Source: Anthoceros angustus
Taxonomy: Eukaryota > Streptophyta > Anthocerotopsida > Anthocerotales > Anthocerotaceae
NCBI GenBank assembly: GCA_010909165.1
Contig: MU008158.1
Location: forward strand, 2,753,478-2,817,477
Direction of reading: 5' to 3'
DNA: 64,000 nucleotides
A program made the position numbers and the translations under genes. The notes beneath the pieces were generated by a model. That model did not search any database. It was not told the origin of the DNA and saw only the letters and a list, made by a program, of their open reading frames with translations. This document shows, piece by piece, positions 1-12,486 of the stretch (position 1 is its first letter; each line of letters begins with the position of its first letter).

Positions 1-3000
1 TTCAGTTGATTATTGATGTGACCTTTCCGGTGCTGCTTAGTATCCTCCGCCACCTGGTGGATTTGCAGGACCCACCTTTAGAGATTGCGGATCTGATCAA
101 GCTGATTTGCAAAATATTCTGGTCCTCATCTTATGTAAGGGGGGGATTGTAAAGAGTCTTTTGGAACTTCAGATTGTGCCTTGTGGATGCTTGGAAGATG
201 TTTGAGCGTCTGTGGCTGAATTGCTTTGCACTCTGCAGTCTTCACTGTTGTTGACGATTAATTCCCTTTCCCCTGGTGTAGCCTTTGTTAATTTTTTCAT
301 GTTTTGATTTGTTCTGTCGTGAAGCTTGAAATCCCCAAGCTCCTGCATGATCGCCATACATTTGCCTCCTGGATGAGTTGTTATCATGATCTTCTGCAAA
401 GGCCGGTGCCTGCTAAAGATCAGCCAATGGATCCTGAGCTACGAAAGGTGTGGGGCTGGTGGAAAGTCAAGAAATGGACGCTTCACATCATGAACCGCCT
501 ATACAGCAGGTGGGTTTGCTCATGTTCTATATTCATGTCTTAACGCTTTCATGACTTGGCATCCAAGTCAGATCAGTGGATGGAGGTCAAATTTCTCCTT
601 TTGGTGGTTTTCCAGGTTTGGTGATCCCAAGATGTCAAAACCGGAGTCCAAAGCATTCGCCCAAATGTTTCAAGATCAGTTTGCTGGGATGTTTCTAGAG
701 TCATACATGAATCTTCTAGGCGTCCTCCGTCATGGTGGTTACTTGCCGGATCGAGTCATCAATCTTGGGATTCAATATCTGATAACGAGGTACCTGTTGT
801 ACTTCCTCACAATGCATTTGCATTCAGACAGACTGTTGCATGCGCTCCATTAGCATTTTGATGAGAACCTAGTTCATCAGTATGACAAGCATGCATTATG
901 GCATGGTTTGTGTTGTTTGCTTGCAAATGGACCTGTATTAAGAGGTACATCAGAAGGACTCCAATGATGTTGTCAAACCTTATTTCCTTGTCGGGTAATG
1001 ATTGTGTTGCAGTGTTCTGCAGTCAGTGACATACCGGATATTGAAGCCACAACTCAATGTCCTGCTCTTTGAAATTATTTTTCCTCTGATGTGCTTCAAT
1101 GATGCGGACGAACAGCTGTGGCACAATGATCCTCATGAGTATGTGCGAAAGGGCTATGGTGAGTCAATTTGTTTATTGTGGATCCACTTTAGTGATCTGT
1201 TTGATTACTGCTTTGCAAACTGTCAACTTCCAAACGTTATTGAAAATATAGGCCGTAATATACTGAACAGATGTTCTTATTGAACTTCAGATATAATTGA
1301 GGATATGTACAGCCCCCGGACTGCAGCCATGAATTTTATATCAGAACTTGTCAGGAAGAGGAAGGAGAACCTAGAAATGTTTTTGTCTTTCATAGTAGAA
1401 GTCTTCAGAAGGTGACAGACTTGATCTATTTTTGTGCATTCTGTGAGAGTAGCTCAATGCAAAGCGATTTGCGTTTCAGTTGTTTATGTAGTGTTTCTCT
1501 GGAAACTTCTATTTGGTATTCGCTTGAAGCTTTAATCTGCTTTTAGGTACGACGAGGCTCCTGTTGGTCAGAAACCATACCGGCAGAAAGATGGTGCCCT
1601 GTTGGCAGTTGGAGCATTGAGTGAAAGATTGAAGAAGACTCAACCCTACAAATCTCAGCTAGAGCACATGCTGGTGCAACATGTTTTTCCGGAATTTGGG
1701 AGCCCTGCTGGACATCTTAGAGCAAAAGTACGAAGGGTGCATTGTGTTCTCTATTTCCTGTGTGCGGATCCTTGGATCATTACCATGTGGGCTTGTTGAC
1801 ATATTTTTGATGCAGGCAGCATGGGTCTCTGGTCAATATGCAGACATCCATTTTTCTGAACAGCACAGCTTTACCTCTGCCATGCATAGTGTCGTATCAG
1901 CTCTCACAGATCCTGAGCTTCCAGTACGTGTTGACTCTGTTGTGGCACTCCGGTCATTTGTGGACGCCTGTAAAGGTAGTGTTGACACCTGATTCTTAGG
2001 GTTTTGGGTGTTCATTGTGACATTTATAGTGTGCTGTTATGCCGTCTTGATGTCTTTGATTTATCCTATGCTGTGGTTGTATCCAAGCTGCGAGCCCTGG
2101 AATTGAGGTGTACATGACACAATGCTGTGCTTCTGTTCACTACTGTTGGTTAAGTCCATAAACAGTGAAGTGCTGAGTGTGTTCCGGTGGAAGGCCCTGA
2201 AAAGCTGATGGTACTGTGTGCAGATCTCAATGTAATCCGTCCCATGCTACCTGGCCTTCTTGATGGTTAGTTTACTTTGACGTTTATTGCATGTGTGGGT
2301 GCTACTATAAAATGAGCTTGTTTCTCATGCGCATGGTTGCTATCTTATTTGGCAGAATTTTTCAAGTTGATGAATGAAGTGGAGAATGAGGACCTAGTTT
2401 TTACTCTCGAGACTATTGTGGACAAGTTTGGTGAAGAGATGGCTCCTTATGCGCTCGGTCTTTGTCAAAACTTAGTGAGTTTTCTTTATCAAATGTTAAG
2501 CGACAGCAGTTTCAGCTAGCAGTAGTGGTATGCCACATGGACGAACCTGTGGCTTTGGCTGATTTGAATATATTGCATGCAGGCATCTGCTTTTTGGAAA
2601 TGTTTAGAGTCTGCTGAAACAGATGAAGAGGAGGATGACTCTGGAGCATTGGCTGCTGTTGGTTGTCTGAGGGCCATTGGCACAATTCTTGAATCTGTCT
2701 GCCGGCTGCCACAGTTGTTTCCGCAGATGGAACCCACCTTATTCCCTATTATGCAGAGAATGCTCACCACTGAGGGCCAGGGTGCGATTTCTGAAATGTT
2801 GCTTTGTAGTCATCAACATTTGCTTCCATGGTCACGTTTTTGCGGTGTCTCACTCTCTCCTGTATGAGCTGATGCTTGAATTTCTTTTGTGCCTTTTCTG
2901 TGCACAGATGTATTTGAAGAGGTTTTGGAAATTGTTTCTTATATGACATACGTTTCACCTTCAATTAGCTTGAATATGTGGAGCTTGTGGCCACGTATGG

Positions 3001-4851
3001 TAGATGCAATGGGGGAGTGGGCTATAGATTATTTTGAAAGTAAGTCCCATACCTGCCGGCTTGTTATATTGACGTTTACAAGGCATTGGTTTTCTAATGA
3101 CCTGTTTGCAGATATCCTAGTCCCATTGGATAACTACATATCAAGGAGCACTGATCACTTTCTTTGCTGTAAGGATCCGGACTATCAACAAAGCCTTTTC
3201 AAAATGTTGTCATCGGTCAGTATTGTTTTTTGAGTTGGTGAATCAGTTGGTATTCTGTATACCTGTTTTGTAACTGCTCTTTTCTCATCTGCATCCATGA
3301 GAAATGAAGTGCTTGGGATGGTGTTTTAGTACCGGTACCTTTTTCTGCTGCAGGTTCTGTCTGACGAAAAATATGAGGACAGTGACATTGAGCCAGCACC
3401 AAAAGTGATTGAATCAATATTCCAAAATTGTCGAGGACGAGTGGATGAGTGGGTGGAACCTTATCTGAGGATAACAGTTGAAAGGCTTAGGAGAACTGAG
3501 AAGAAGTATTTAAGAGATTTGTTGATTGAAGTGGTAAGACTCTTAGCACATCAGCTAGGGCCCACGTTTCCTGCACTGCTGAAATTTCCACATTCAACCA
3601 ATTGCTTGAGGGAGGAGGGAGAAACTCAGTTCATATGTCAATGGCAGGTTGCAAATGCCCTGTATTACAACCCTTCATTTTCACTTGGCATCCTCCAAAA
3701 GCTAGGAGTGACTGCTGAGATCTTCCAAGCGTGGTTTCAAATGCTGTATGATGTGAAGAAAAGCACAAAGCCAGTTCACTTTCGGAGGTGGATGTTGCAT
3801 CCTTGGGTGATCCTTGCTTACTATTGTCAGTTCCGCTTTCTACTGCCAGTGATGTAACTCAGTTCTTTCTTTGTATAGAGAGCATGACAAGAAGGTCTGC
3901 ATACTGGGGCTGGCTTCACTTCTTCAGGTTCCTTCGGAGGCCATGCCGCAAGAACTCCAGCTAGGACTGGATCAAGTCTTTAAAGCTCTGTTGAAGCTTC
4001 TTCTTGCTTATAAAGACCAGTGTGCTGGTACGAGTTTCACTTTTATTTCACGGGATCACATCTTTGTCGAGTTCCTTACAATCTGTGTTGTTGACTGCAG
4101 AAACAGCTAAAGCAGAAGCAGATGCTCAGGCAGATGACGATGAGGGGCTTGATGGCTGGAAGTCAGGTGATGAGGACTGGGAGAGAGAGGAGCTTGTAGA
4201 TGACGATGATGAAAATGAAGAAGCTGATGACAGGCTTCACAAGCTAGCAGGCAGAGTACAGGTGGGCAACAACAGATTTCAGCGTTTTGAGATGCCTTTC
4301 TTTTTAAAGTTGGTTGCGTATGACATTCAGTACTGAGTGAGCTTTGTGATGAGAAGCATGCTTGCTGTGTCATACTTATGTTTCGCAAACTTTGTGATCT
4401 GCTGGCAGATGTTGAGGATTCTTATGGTCTGTCCAGAGGGGTACTAAATATTTCCTTTTCTGGCACAGGCAAAAGCTTCAGAGCAAGAAGAAGACGACGA
4501 CTCTGGTGACGAGTTCACAGACGATGAAGAGTTCCAAGCACCTATAGATAGTGTCGACCCGTTTGTTTTTTTTGCAGATATCATGAGAGGTATGTTAGCA
4601 TGTTGTCGCTTTACATGGCACAGATAATCACAGGGATCGTACTGCGGTTTGTGGCAGATCCAATGAGCCTTTTGGTATGTGCAGATATGTCAGCAAGGGA
4701 CCCTATGAGGTTTCAGATTCTTTCGGGTTCACTAGATTTTCAGCATCAAGCCATCGCTCATGCAATTTCACAGCATGCTGAGCTGAGACGGCAGCAATTG
4801 GAGAAGGAAAGGGAGGAGGCTGCAGCAGCAGATAGTGTTGCGTCGTTGTGA
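1..4851 (+). CDS. SAD2: Importin-7/8-type karyopherin beta (SAD2-like), 5' truncated by window edge
   Basis: Importin-beta family nuclear transport receptor that carries cargo through nuclear pores under Ran control. Eighteen exons are visible: 1-134, 325-509, 616-789, 1013-1158, 1291-1411, 1547-1727, 1816-1975, 2224-2265, 2356-2474, 2583-2781, 2908-3039, 3112-3215, 3354-3533, 3648-3787, 3879-4027, 4101-4261, 4469-4589 and 4685-4851. All junctions are GT-AG and reading phases join. Conserved blocks typical of plant SAD2 and animal importin-7/8 are continuous, for example [70 protein letters not shown] and [18 protein letters not shown]. Near the C-terminus comes the acidic stretch usual for the family (exons 16-17), then a Gln/Glu-rich tail and TGA at 4849-4851. 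No frame break was seen. The HEAT-repeat N-terminus, including the Ran-binding part, lies before position 1. Assignment to the importin-7/8 group is firm; the symbol follows the Arabidopsis orthologue. Confidence 0.95.
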
Positions 4852-5400
4852 CACAACCTCATTGGAACCAATTTTTCATTTTTTCCTTCCTCAATATATA
4901 TGCTCTGATGGATGACAATTATTGTAGGAGACTTTAACCGAACGGGCTTATTGGTTATAAAATTTGTGCCAAATGAATAAAGGGATGTTCCTAAAGGCTG
5001 GAACACACAGAGGACCTCTACCCAATGGCAGCAGCTGAAGAATTCAACTGCTCACAGCAACTAGTTCCACGTTCGGCTTCGGACAGGTACTATCGTTTGC
5101 GGGTTGCTTGCTCTCGGTGGCCATTCCGGAGGGAAGGCCAGAACCCATTTAGAACCGCGGTACTAGTCTTCTTGGTGAGACCTTACCTTGTGTGTACAGC
5201 GGGCAGAACAGGCCTCTCGCAGGGAAACAGCGTAGGAGGCTTCAAAAACTTACTGGTCACCAAGAGGGTGGCAGAAATTATCAAGCTTAGAGAATTTTCT
5301 ACATGCTATTATGGCGTGTCATTGTTGAGTCTTTTAATAGGATTCAGTTATCACGAAATAAAGTAAATACTTAAGTATCCGTGAAGTATTTAGCGTATTA
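4852..5400 (+). other. 3' flank/UTR of the importin gene
   Basis: Non-coding sequence after the importin stop codon. An AATAAA at 4976-4981, about 125 nt past the stop, is the best candidate for a polyadenylation signal. A 113-codon open frame at 5025-5366 resembles nothing I know and has no splice or codon support, so I leave it uncalled. Confidence 0.45.
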
Positions 5401-6395
5401 GATTTATATGAATCCATTTGGGTACTCCCTAGTAGATTTGTGGATCCGCGATCCACAGCGGTGCTATGCGCCTCCCCTCTTTCACAACTACCATGTGACT
5501 AGGGCAACCCCACTCGGTCTTCATCGCCCGCCCTTGTCCTTTCTTTTGGCCACTACGGCTTTGTTTGCTTGTATGTTCTGCCGCCATAAATGGTGGCACC
5601 AATGAAAATTTGTTCGAAACTAGGAGCTAGAGCCCAATGAGGATCTGGCTTGTAGAAGAATATCGCAGCAATTTCCAGAAGTGAAGGAAGGCAAAATTTC
5701 CAATTTGTGGGTCTTGACCTGGAGTGGCAACCTCTCAAGCAACGGCTAGGCGGCCGTACCAACTCGCAAGTTAGAGATTCAGATCGTGCAGGTGGTGCGG
5801 GAGATAAACGCTCTTTCACCCATGCAATTTTTTTTGCTCGGTTGCTTGTCGACCTACCAGAACACCAGGAACAAAAAGTTAGGATGCAAACTGGAAAAAA
5901 AAAATTCATACATGTATTGGATAACATGACATTACTCTCAGCTTTAGCCCTGGCGGTTAGGTGGAAGGCATTTCCAAAGGATTTTGTGGTCCTAGCTTCC
6001 CATGCACCAGGTCCTCCATCAAGCTTTAAGGTGTTCGTCTACTATCTTTTGTGGCAGTGGTTGTCTTAGTTTTGTGAGCGCAGGTTGAAGATGGTGAGGT
6101 AGACGTCTTTCGTTTGGTCCCTACATGCACACTATGTTCAGCAGGCCTGCTCGCACTTTGAGTGAAAGCATCCATCGTTTTACTCGCCCAGCCTTACTCC
6201 TACCACATGAGCCGCAGCTCAGGTCACCCGGCCACCATGCAAGATTGCTCATACTCATACTCAAGATACTCCTACTCCGCACAAGATTACTCATGCTCAT
6301 ACTCAAGATTGCTCGAAAGTCAATACATTGAGGTAGCTTGGTCTGATACGGTGCATTGTATTTAACGCCGGAAAACCCTCCCAAACACAAATAGG
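5401..6395. other. Intergenic, no recognised gene
   Basis: Short open frames on both strands (for example 5707-6069 +) show no recognisable domain. At about 6235-6320 there is an imperfect short tandem repeat built on ACTCATACTCAAGAT. The stretch directly abuts the start of a copia-type LTR. Confidence 0.5.
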
Positions 6396-6850
6396 TGTTG
6401 ATTCTCAACAATGACACCCCCTATTGTAAATTACAGAGCTGGAGGCGTCCACTTGCAAAGGTGGTAGAGAAGCCGGGAGTCCAACTCCAGAGGCCCGACG
6501 GCACTTAAGGAGAAAGGACAATGACATCGCACCAGAGCAACTTACGAAGCAGAGATCATCCAATGCTACGTGCACGCACACAATTCTGCTTAGGACAGAA
6601 CTGCTTCTTCTCTTCGAAGCTGAAGTGTATGATGAGATCTTGTCATGTCTGTATTGGAATATGCAAACATCTCCTATAAGCAGAGCTGTTAGGCAGTAGG
6701 GCCGTTAGGGCCACACACCCCATCCCGAGGAGTCACACCTCCTCATCAACACATATCACCGTGTACAAGGCTCATTGTGAGCCTATCCTCAATTAATTCT
6801 CCCTTATTCTCCATTCCCCACATCAGATCGATCCTTCCTGATTTCCTGTA
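6396..6850 (+). mobile_element. Ty1/copia-type 5' LTR
   Basis: The segment starts with TGTTGATTCTCAACA, the usual opening of plant copia LTRs, and ends immediately before a canonical initiator-tRNA-Met primer site at 6851. Length is about 455 bp. The expected terminal CA has become TA. No matching 3' LTR was found within the window, so the element is truncated or interrupted. Confidence 0.7.
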
Positions 6851-6862
6851 TGGTATCAGAGC
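6851..6862 (+). other. Primer-binding site, initiator tRNA-Met
   Basis: TGGTATCAGAGC is the standard copia primer-binding site, complementary to the 3' end of initiator tRNA-Met. It directly abuts the LTR, which fixes the element's plus orientation. Confidence 0.85.
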
Positions 6863-6912
6863 TGGGTTGAGAATGTAGTCCCTACCTATCCTCGCCTGGG
6901 GCGTCACCCGGT

Positions 6913-8180
6913 AATGAATGCCTCTAGTCGGCCTACAAGCCCATGGATTGCTTTGTGCAAGGATTTGCTATAAGAACCTGCAAGATTTGATGCCCTTACA
7001 TTGGCAATCTATCCCACATCCCAGGCAACACCTGTGCCCAACAATTCAGCCCAAATTTCGCAATCAAGTGGAGAAATTGGTAGATCATCGCCGGCACCAC
7101 GCCGTTGCCCAAGCTATGAATGCCCTGCACACAGGATATTTGAGGATCAATTCACCGCCGAAGCACCAGCATCTTTGAATGGCACCTTCGGCGTCCTAGG
7201 CAAATGGCATCCCGCCGTAGGAATTGACAATTTCCTAGAACTTTTTGAGGGATTTCTCGGCCTCCATCGCCAAACGCCCAAGCGTGCAGGGGAAACGTGT
7301 GTCGTATAGCTGGTGAGCCAACCGTCACCAGGTTTGTACTGCGGCTGTAACTCCAAGACTGCCCCGAACCAACGCACCATGGCGTGGCCGGTCACCAACC
7401 GTCGACCGGCGGTGGACCAGGGCGCGGTGTGCTGGTTGGCGTGGCCGGTCATTAAACGGTGTGGGGTGGAGGGGTGGAGCGGTGGAGGAGGCGGCGCCCC
7501 CTCCACCGCCTCCTCCACCCCTATTACCGCCTCCTCCACAGCCTCCTCCACCCGATTTCGACCCGGTGGATGGGGGCACCCTTATTACCCCTCTCTCTTA
7601 CCTCTACCCCTCTCACACTTTGTCTCTATTTCTTCCACCTACTTACCTATTCGTTTATAGAATATTTTTTCTTTGATTAAGTTCAATCATATTGAATTAT
7701 TAGCTACCCCCTTAGCTGGAAATCTCAAGATTGCCCTATCCTCTTTAAGCTATTATTGTTAGTGCTAGATAGTATTTTTTAAGTGAACCTTTCTTCTAGA
7801 AATGGCATCTTCTAATTCTTGGATGGGACGGAGCCGAGGGCGGCTATTCCACCTGCCACACCGGGTGGAATGGTCGCACATGCCTCGACGACCTGTTTTG
7901 GAAGTAGGTCCGCATGGGACTTGAAAGACCAAAAGGCCAGAGCAAACATCATGCTTTATATGAAGGACACTTACCTCAGCGTGCTTCGGCATCTGTCAAC
8001 CTCCAAGGAGGTTTAGGACATCTTGAAGAAAAGTATGTTTTTGTCAACGCTGTGAACAAGGGTTACTTGACATGCGAGTTGGGTGTATGCATGGTTTGGG
8101 TATTCACTATCAGTGGTAACAAACGAAACAAGGGCAACATGTCACTTTTTGTCACCTTTAGAAGAATTTGAAATATCTCA
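6913..8180 (+). pseudogene. Copia gag remnant
   Basis: After the primer site the plus strand encodes broken gag-like sequence in more than one frame. The clearest part is 7910-8030, with WDLKDQKARANIMLYMKDT followed by LSVLRHLSTSKEVWDIL. This has the W...A...I pattern and the 'T-x-x-E-x-W-x-x-L' core of copia-type gag (UBN2 family). A GC-rich proline/serine-coding stretch (7450-7560, built on CCTCCTCCACC) interrupts it. Protease, integrase and reverse transcriptase do not follow, so only the 5' end of a copia element remains. Confidence 0.6.
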
Positions 8181-8590
8181 CAAATGAAAACAACAATAGA
8201 CTCTCTTTTTTTAGGTAGTCTCAAAAAGTAGTATGAAGTACATGGACTAAGCCTCATCTTCATTGGATTTTTTGTGAAGGAGATATAAAATGACAAAGTT
8301 TGTAAATAGTTTTAGTACAATGATTTGAAAATGAGGACTTTTAATTCGTGTTTACGCTATACAATGTAAGCAAAGTTGTAGATAGTATTGAGAGCTATAG
8401 AATTAGAAAAAGAAAATGTGAAAAATGATTCCCCAGTAAAAATTCAAGCTGATTTACTTCTTGAGTAAATTTTGAGCTTTGGATAAAATAATTATGGAAA
8501 ATTCATATTTGATGATATTTGATGAAATATGAAGTCAATAGAGTTTTACATACATGGGAATGAATATGAAAAATATCTATTTTGTAAAAG
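8181..8590. other. AT-rich spacer before the GC-rich retrotransposon block
   Basis: Low-GC, non-coding sequence. Composition changes abruptly at about 8590 into the GC-rich block, marking the left edge of the gypsy cluster. I could not identify LTR termini or a target-site duplication at this edge. Confidence 0.5.
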
Positions 8591-8887
8591 TCACCTGTCC
8601 CGACAGAGGAGTGCAGGAGCTACCTCTGTCATGGGTCCGGCGGGTCTTCGGGTCTGCTTTGTCCCCGCCTCGTGAGCGGACTTTTGTCCCAAAAGTTCGC
8701 TCCTCCCTTTGCTCCAGCTCCCCACTCCTTACCAGACTACCTTCACCTAGACCGTCTTGACCCACTACGGGGTCCGGGGAGCATACCTCGTTGGCGGCTG
8801 GAGCTGGCGATCCCAGTGTGTCCCATTCCTCCGTACACCCATCCACCTCCGAGGGCTCGGCCTCCCCACTGCTCCCGTCTCCAAACT

Positions 8888-10687
8888 GGGCGTCTAGGTT
8901 CCCTATGTCCGGAGTCTTCGGCTGCTTCTCTTGTCAGCTCCTGCGACTCCTCACACGAGTCCCTCGCCTCCGCCGGCTGGTGTACTGCGCTCACCACCTT
9001 CAACAACTCCGTGTGGTAGTACGTGAAGTCCGAGTCCACCTGCTGGATGGCCTCCTCCACATGCGCCCCCAGCACGTGGTACTTGCGCCTCCATGGGTGT
9101 TTGGCAAGCGTGAGCTGCAGCTTTCCTCAACTGTTTCACTACCCAGCTCCTCCAACCTTGCTCGCGGCCCACGGAGGCACCTAGGGAGGCCTTCTCAGCC
9201 TCGGAGCTTACGCCTCGTTGGCCCGCTCCATCTCTTGCTCATACGAGGGCCCCCACCGAGCTAGGGAGGCGAACTTGGTTTTCTCCGCCTGTAGCTCTCG
9301 ACAATCCGCCCTCCTCCGCTTGATGCTAGGTCTAATTGCGTCCTAAAGCCGTTCATCTCTGGATCGTCTGACTGTGACTCAGCTTCCTTGAGCTCATGAC
9401 CTCATCTCTTGGTATAGGGCCTCCATCATCCCGACATTCCCGGCAGTGAGCCACCTCCTACTCCAAGGTCCGGATCGTGCCCTACAAGGCTTCCTTCTCC
9501 TGCTCTATCGCCGAGCCTGTGCTCGGGACCTCCTTCTCCGCTAACGTGGCATGTCGGGCCTCCTCTATCTCCCTGTTGTTGGTTGGGTCCGTTAGCTCCA
9601 CCAACCTTTCATGCATCTCGCTTTAGATGCATGGCCCGAGCCCCGCTCAAGGGCTCTCGGTCTCTCACGAGGTCGAGACCTCCTACTCCAACTTCTCCAG
9701 CCAGGCACTGGCTATTCCAGCCTCTTCCCTTAGCCGGGTCTTGTCGCAGCGGTAAGACTCTCAATCCGCCTTATTCTTCTCTTCCTTGTCCATCCCGACC
9801 TTCAGCTCTGCCTCCAAGGCCTCCCGCTCCTTTTGCTAGATGGACTTGGCATCTTTCTTGGCCTCTTCAGCAGCCCTCATAGCGACCTCCTCCGTCCTCC
9901 GCGCTTCCTCCACTGTCTGCTGCGCTTGGGCTGACTCCCGGCTCAAAGCCTCCACCCGGTCCTTGGCCTCTTACTTGCCTTCACTGATCGCATACCTTGT
10001 AGGACCTTGGCTTATCCCCGAAGCGGACTGGCGTCCCGCTCCATTGCCGGCGCTTCTCTTCCTCAACTCCGGGCGGGTCGCCTTCTTCCTAGCCGCTCTC
10101 ACTTACTTGCCCTGCAGCTCCACCATCCGTTGCCACAGGGCCTCCACTTCATGGGTCTTCTCTGTGGCACGGAAGAGACTCTAGGCCATTCCATCAGCCA
10201 CAGCCGCCAGTACCTGGCACGCTCCCACCGCCGGCAAGTTCCCTTCATACCCCTCCACAGGAGGCGGCATCCCTCGATCCACCAAGAAGTGCCAGACCGC
10301 TCTACGGAGCTAGTCCGACGCTGCTACTCCGGCTTCCAAGAGAAGCCCTTAATCCCGGCTATCAGGCGCCGGTCCCTCTACCTCCTTGGCCCTTTTGGTG
10401 GCCAGTTCCTTCTCAGCTTTCTATTCCTTGGGGTCCGGTGGTGGCGAAGGGGTCTAGGAGCCGCTTCCCTTCCCTCAGGGGAAGGACTTGCCCAGGGTGG
10501 GGTTGCTAGTGTCCACTGCCTCGAAAGCAAAGATCCCGCTCCACTCAGTAGACCGCCAACTCCGCCACCACCCATTCTTCATCCACCGACAAGCCACCTG
10601 GTGACTCGGCCACAACCACTTGCTTCGCCTATACCCCGGCGAATTAGCTGCTCATGGCGCCACCGGCCTCCCACCGCCCGCCTCCAA
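8888..10687 (-). repeat. 1.8-kb tandem repeat, copy 1 (coiled-coil ORF end)
   Basis: A direct repeat of 10688-12486, offset 1800 bp at its start (both begin GGGCGTCTAGGTTCCCTATG). On the minus strand it encodes the C-terminal part of the extra retrotransposon ORF: a basic/proline linker, heptad-rich coiled coil, and a tail containing HVEEAIQQVDSDFTYYHTELL. Compared with copy 2 it lacks many 1-10 nt pieces, which breaks its frame more often. Confidence 0.75.
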
Positions 10688-12486
10688 GGGCGTCTAGGTT
10701 CCCTATGTCCGGAGTCTTCGGCTGCTTCTCTTGTCAGCTCCTGCGACTCCTCACACGAGTCCCTCGCCTCCGCCGGCTGGTGTACTGCGCTCACCACCTT
10801 CAACAACTCCGTGTGGTAGTACGTGAAGTCCGAGTCCACCTGCTGGATGGCCTCCTCCACATGCGCCCCCAGCACGTGGTACTTGCGCCTCCATGGGTGT
10901 TTGGCAAGCGTGCAGGCTCCGCAGCCTTCTGCGCTGTTTCACTACCCAGCTCCTCCAACCTTGCCCGCGTTGCGTCCCTGGAGGCACCTAGGGAGGCCTT
11001 TGTCAGCTCCTGGAGCTTCTGCCTCTCGTTGGCCCGCTCCATCTCTTGCTCCGCCCTGAGGGCCCCCAGCTGAGCCGTTAGGAGGCGAACTTGGTTTTCC
11101 GCCCTGTGTAGCTCGACAATCCGCCCTCCTCCGCTTGATGCTTCGCCTTTAGTCGTCACTCGTTTCATCTCTGTTGGATCGTCTCCGGCACAGCCTAGCT
11201 TCCTTGAGCTCAGCAGCCAGCCTCATCTCTTGGTATAGGGCCTCCATCATCCTGACATTCAGCCGCAGGTGAGCCACCTCCTACTCCAAGGTCCGGATCG
11301 TGCCCTACAAGGCTTCCTTCTCCTGCTCTATCGCCCTGAGCTTCAGGCTCAGGACCTCCTTCTCCGCTAACGTGGCATGTCGGGCCTCCTCTATCTCCCT
11401 GTTGTTGGTTCGGAGGTCCGTTAGCTCCACCAACCTTTCATGCATCTCGTTTAGATGCATGGCCCGAGCCTGCTCCAAGGGCTCCTGGTCTCTACGTAGG
11501 TCAGAGACCTCCTACTCCAACTTCTCCAGCCAGGCACTGGCTATTCCAGCCTCTTCCCTTAGCCGGGTCTTGTCGCAGCGGTAAGACTCTCAATCCGCCT
11601 TATTCTTCTCTTCCTTGTCCATCCCGACCTTCAGCTCTGCCTCCAAGGCCTCCTCCTTTTGCTAGATGGACTTGGCATCTTCTTGGCCTCTTGAGCCCTC
11701 ATGACCTCCTCCGTCCTCCGCGCTTCCTCCACTGTCTGCTGCGCTTGGGCTGACTCCCGGCTCAAAGCCTCCACCCGGTCCTTGGCCTCTTGCGCCTGCT
11801 TCAGCTGATCGCACAGTTGTAGGACCTTGGCTTGGTCCTGAAAGCGGACCTGGCGTCCCGCTCCATTGCCCGGCGCTTCTCTTCCTCAACCTGGGCCAGG
11901 GTCTTCGCCTTCTTCCTAGCTGCCTGGGCCGCCTCTACTTGCCCTTGCAGCTCCACCATCCGTTGCCACAGGGCCTCCACTTCATGGGTCTTCTCTGTGG
12001 CACGGAAGAGACTCTAGGCCATTCCATCGCCACGGCCGCGATTACAGCGCGCTCCCACCGCCCGGCAAGTTCCCTTCATACCCTCCACGGGGAGGCGGCA
12101 TCCCTCGATCCACCAAGTGCCGAGACCGCTCTACGGGAGCTAGTCGGCTGCTACTCCGGCTTCGAGAAGCCCTTAATCCCGACTATCGGTGCGGTCCCTC
12201 TACCTCCTTGGCCTTTGGTGGCGGTTCCTTCTCATTTCTATTCCTTGGGGTCGGTGGTGGCGAAGGTCTAGGAGCCCGCCTTTCCCTTCCTCAAAGGACT
12301 TGCCCAGGGTGGGGTTGCTAGTGTCCACCGGCCTCTGGCGGCATCCCAGCTCCCTCGGTGAACCGCCAACTCCGCCACCACCCATTCTTCATCCACGACA
12401 AGCCACCGATGCGTGACTCGGCCACAACCACTTGCTTACGCTCTATACCGGTGCGAGTCTGCGGCGTCAGCGCCAGCCGGCTGTCC
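10688..12486 (-). repeat. 1.8-kb tandem repeat, copy 2 (coiled-coil ORF end)
   Basis: The better-preserved copy. Minus-strand frames give long coiled-coil stretches, for example a Leu/Glu/Arg heptad run at 11590-11300 containing MHERLVELTDLRTNNREIEE and one at 11168-10980 containing AQLGALRAEQEMERANERQK. The conserved tail EEAIQQVDSDFTYYHTELL is at about 10860-10800. Confidence 0.75.

Noticed and set aside
5025-5366. 113-codon frame after the importin gene
   Set aside because: Lies in the probable 3' flank, no homology recognised, single open frame of a length expected by chance at this composition.
10007-10819. 270-codon plus-strand open frame, Pro/Ser/Arg-rich
   Set aside because: It is antisense to the coiled-coil coding sequence of the minus strand; GC-rich sequence lacks stops in several frames. 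No known domain.
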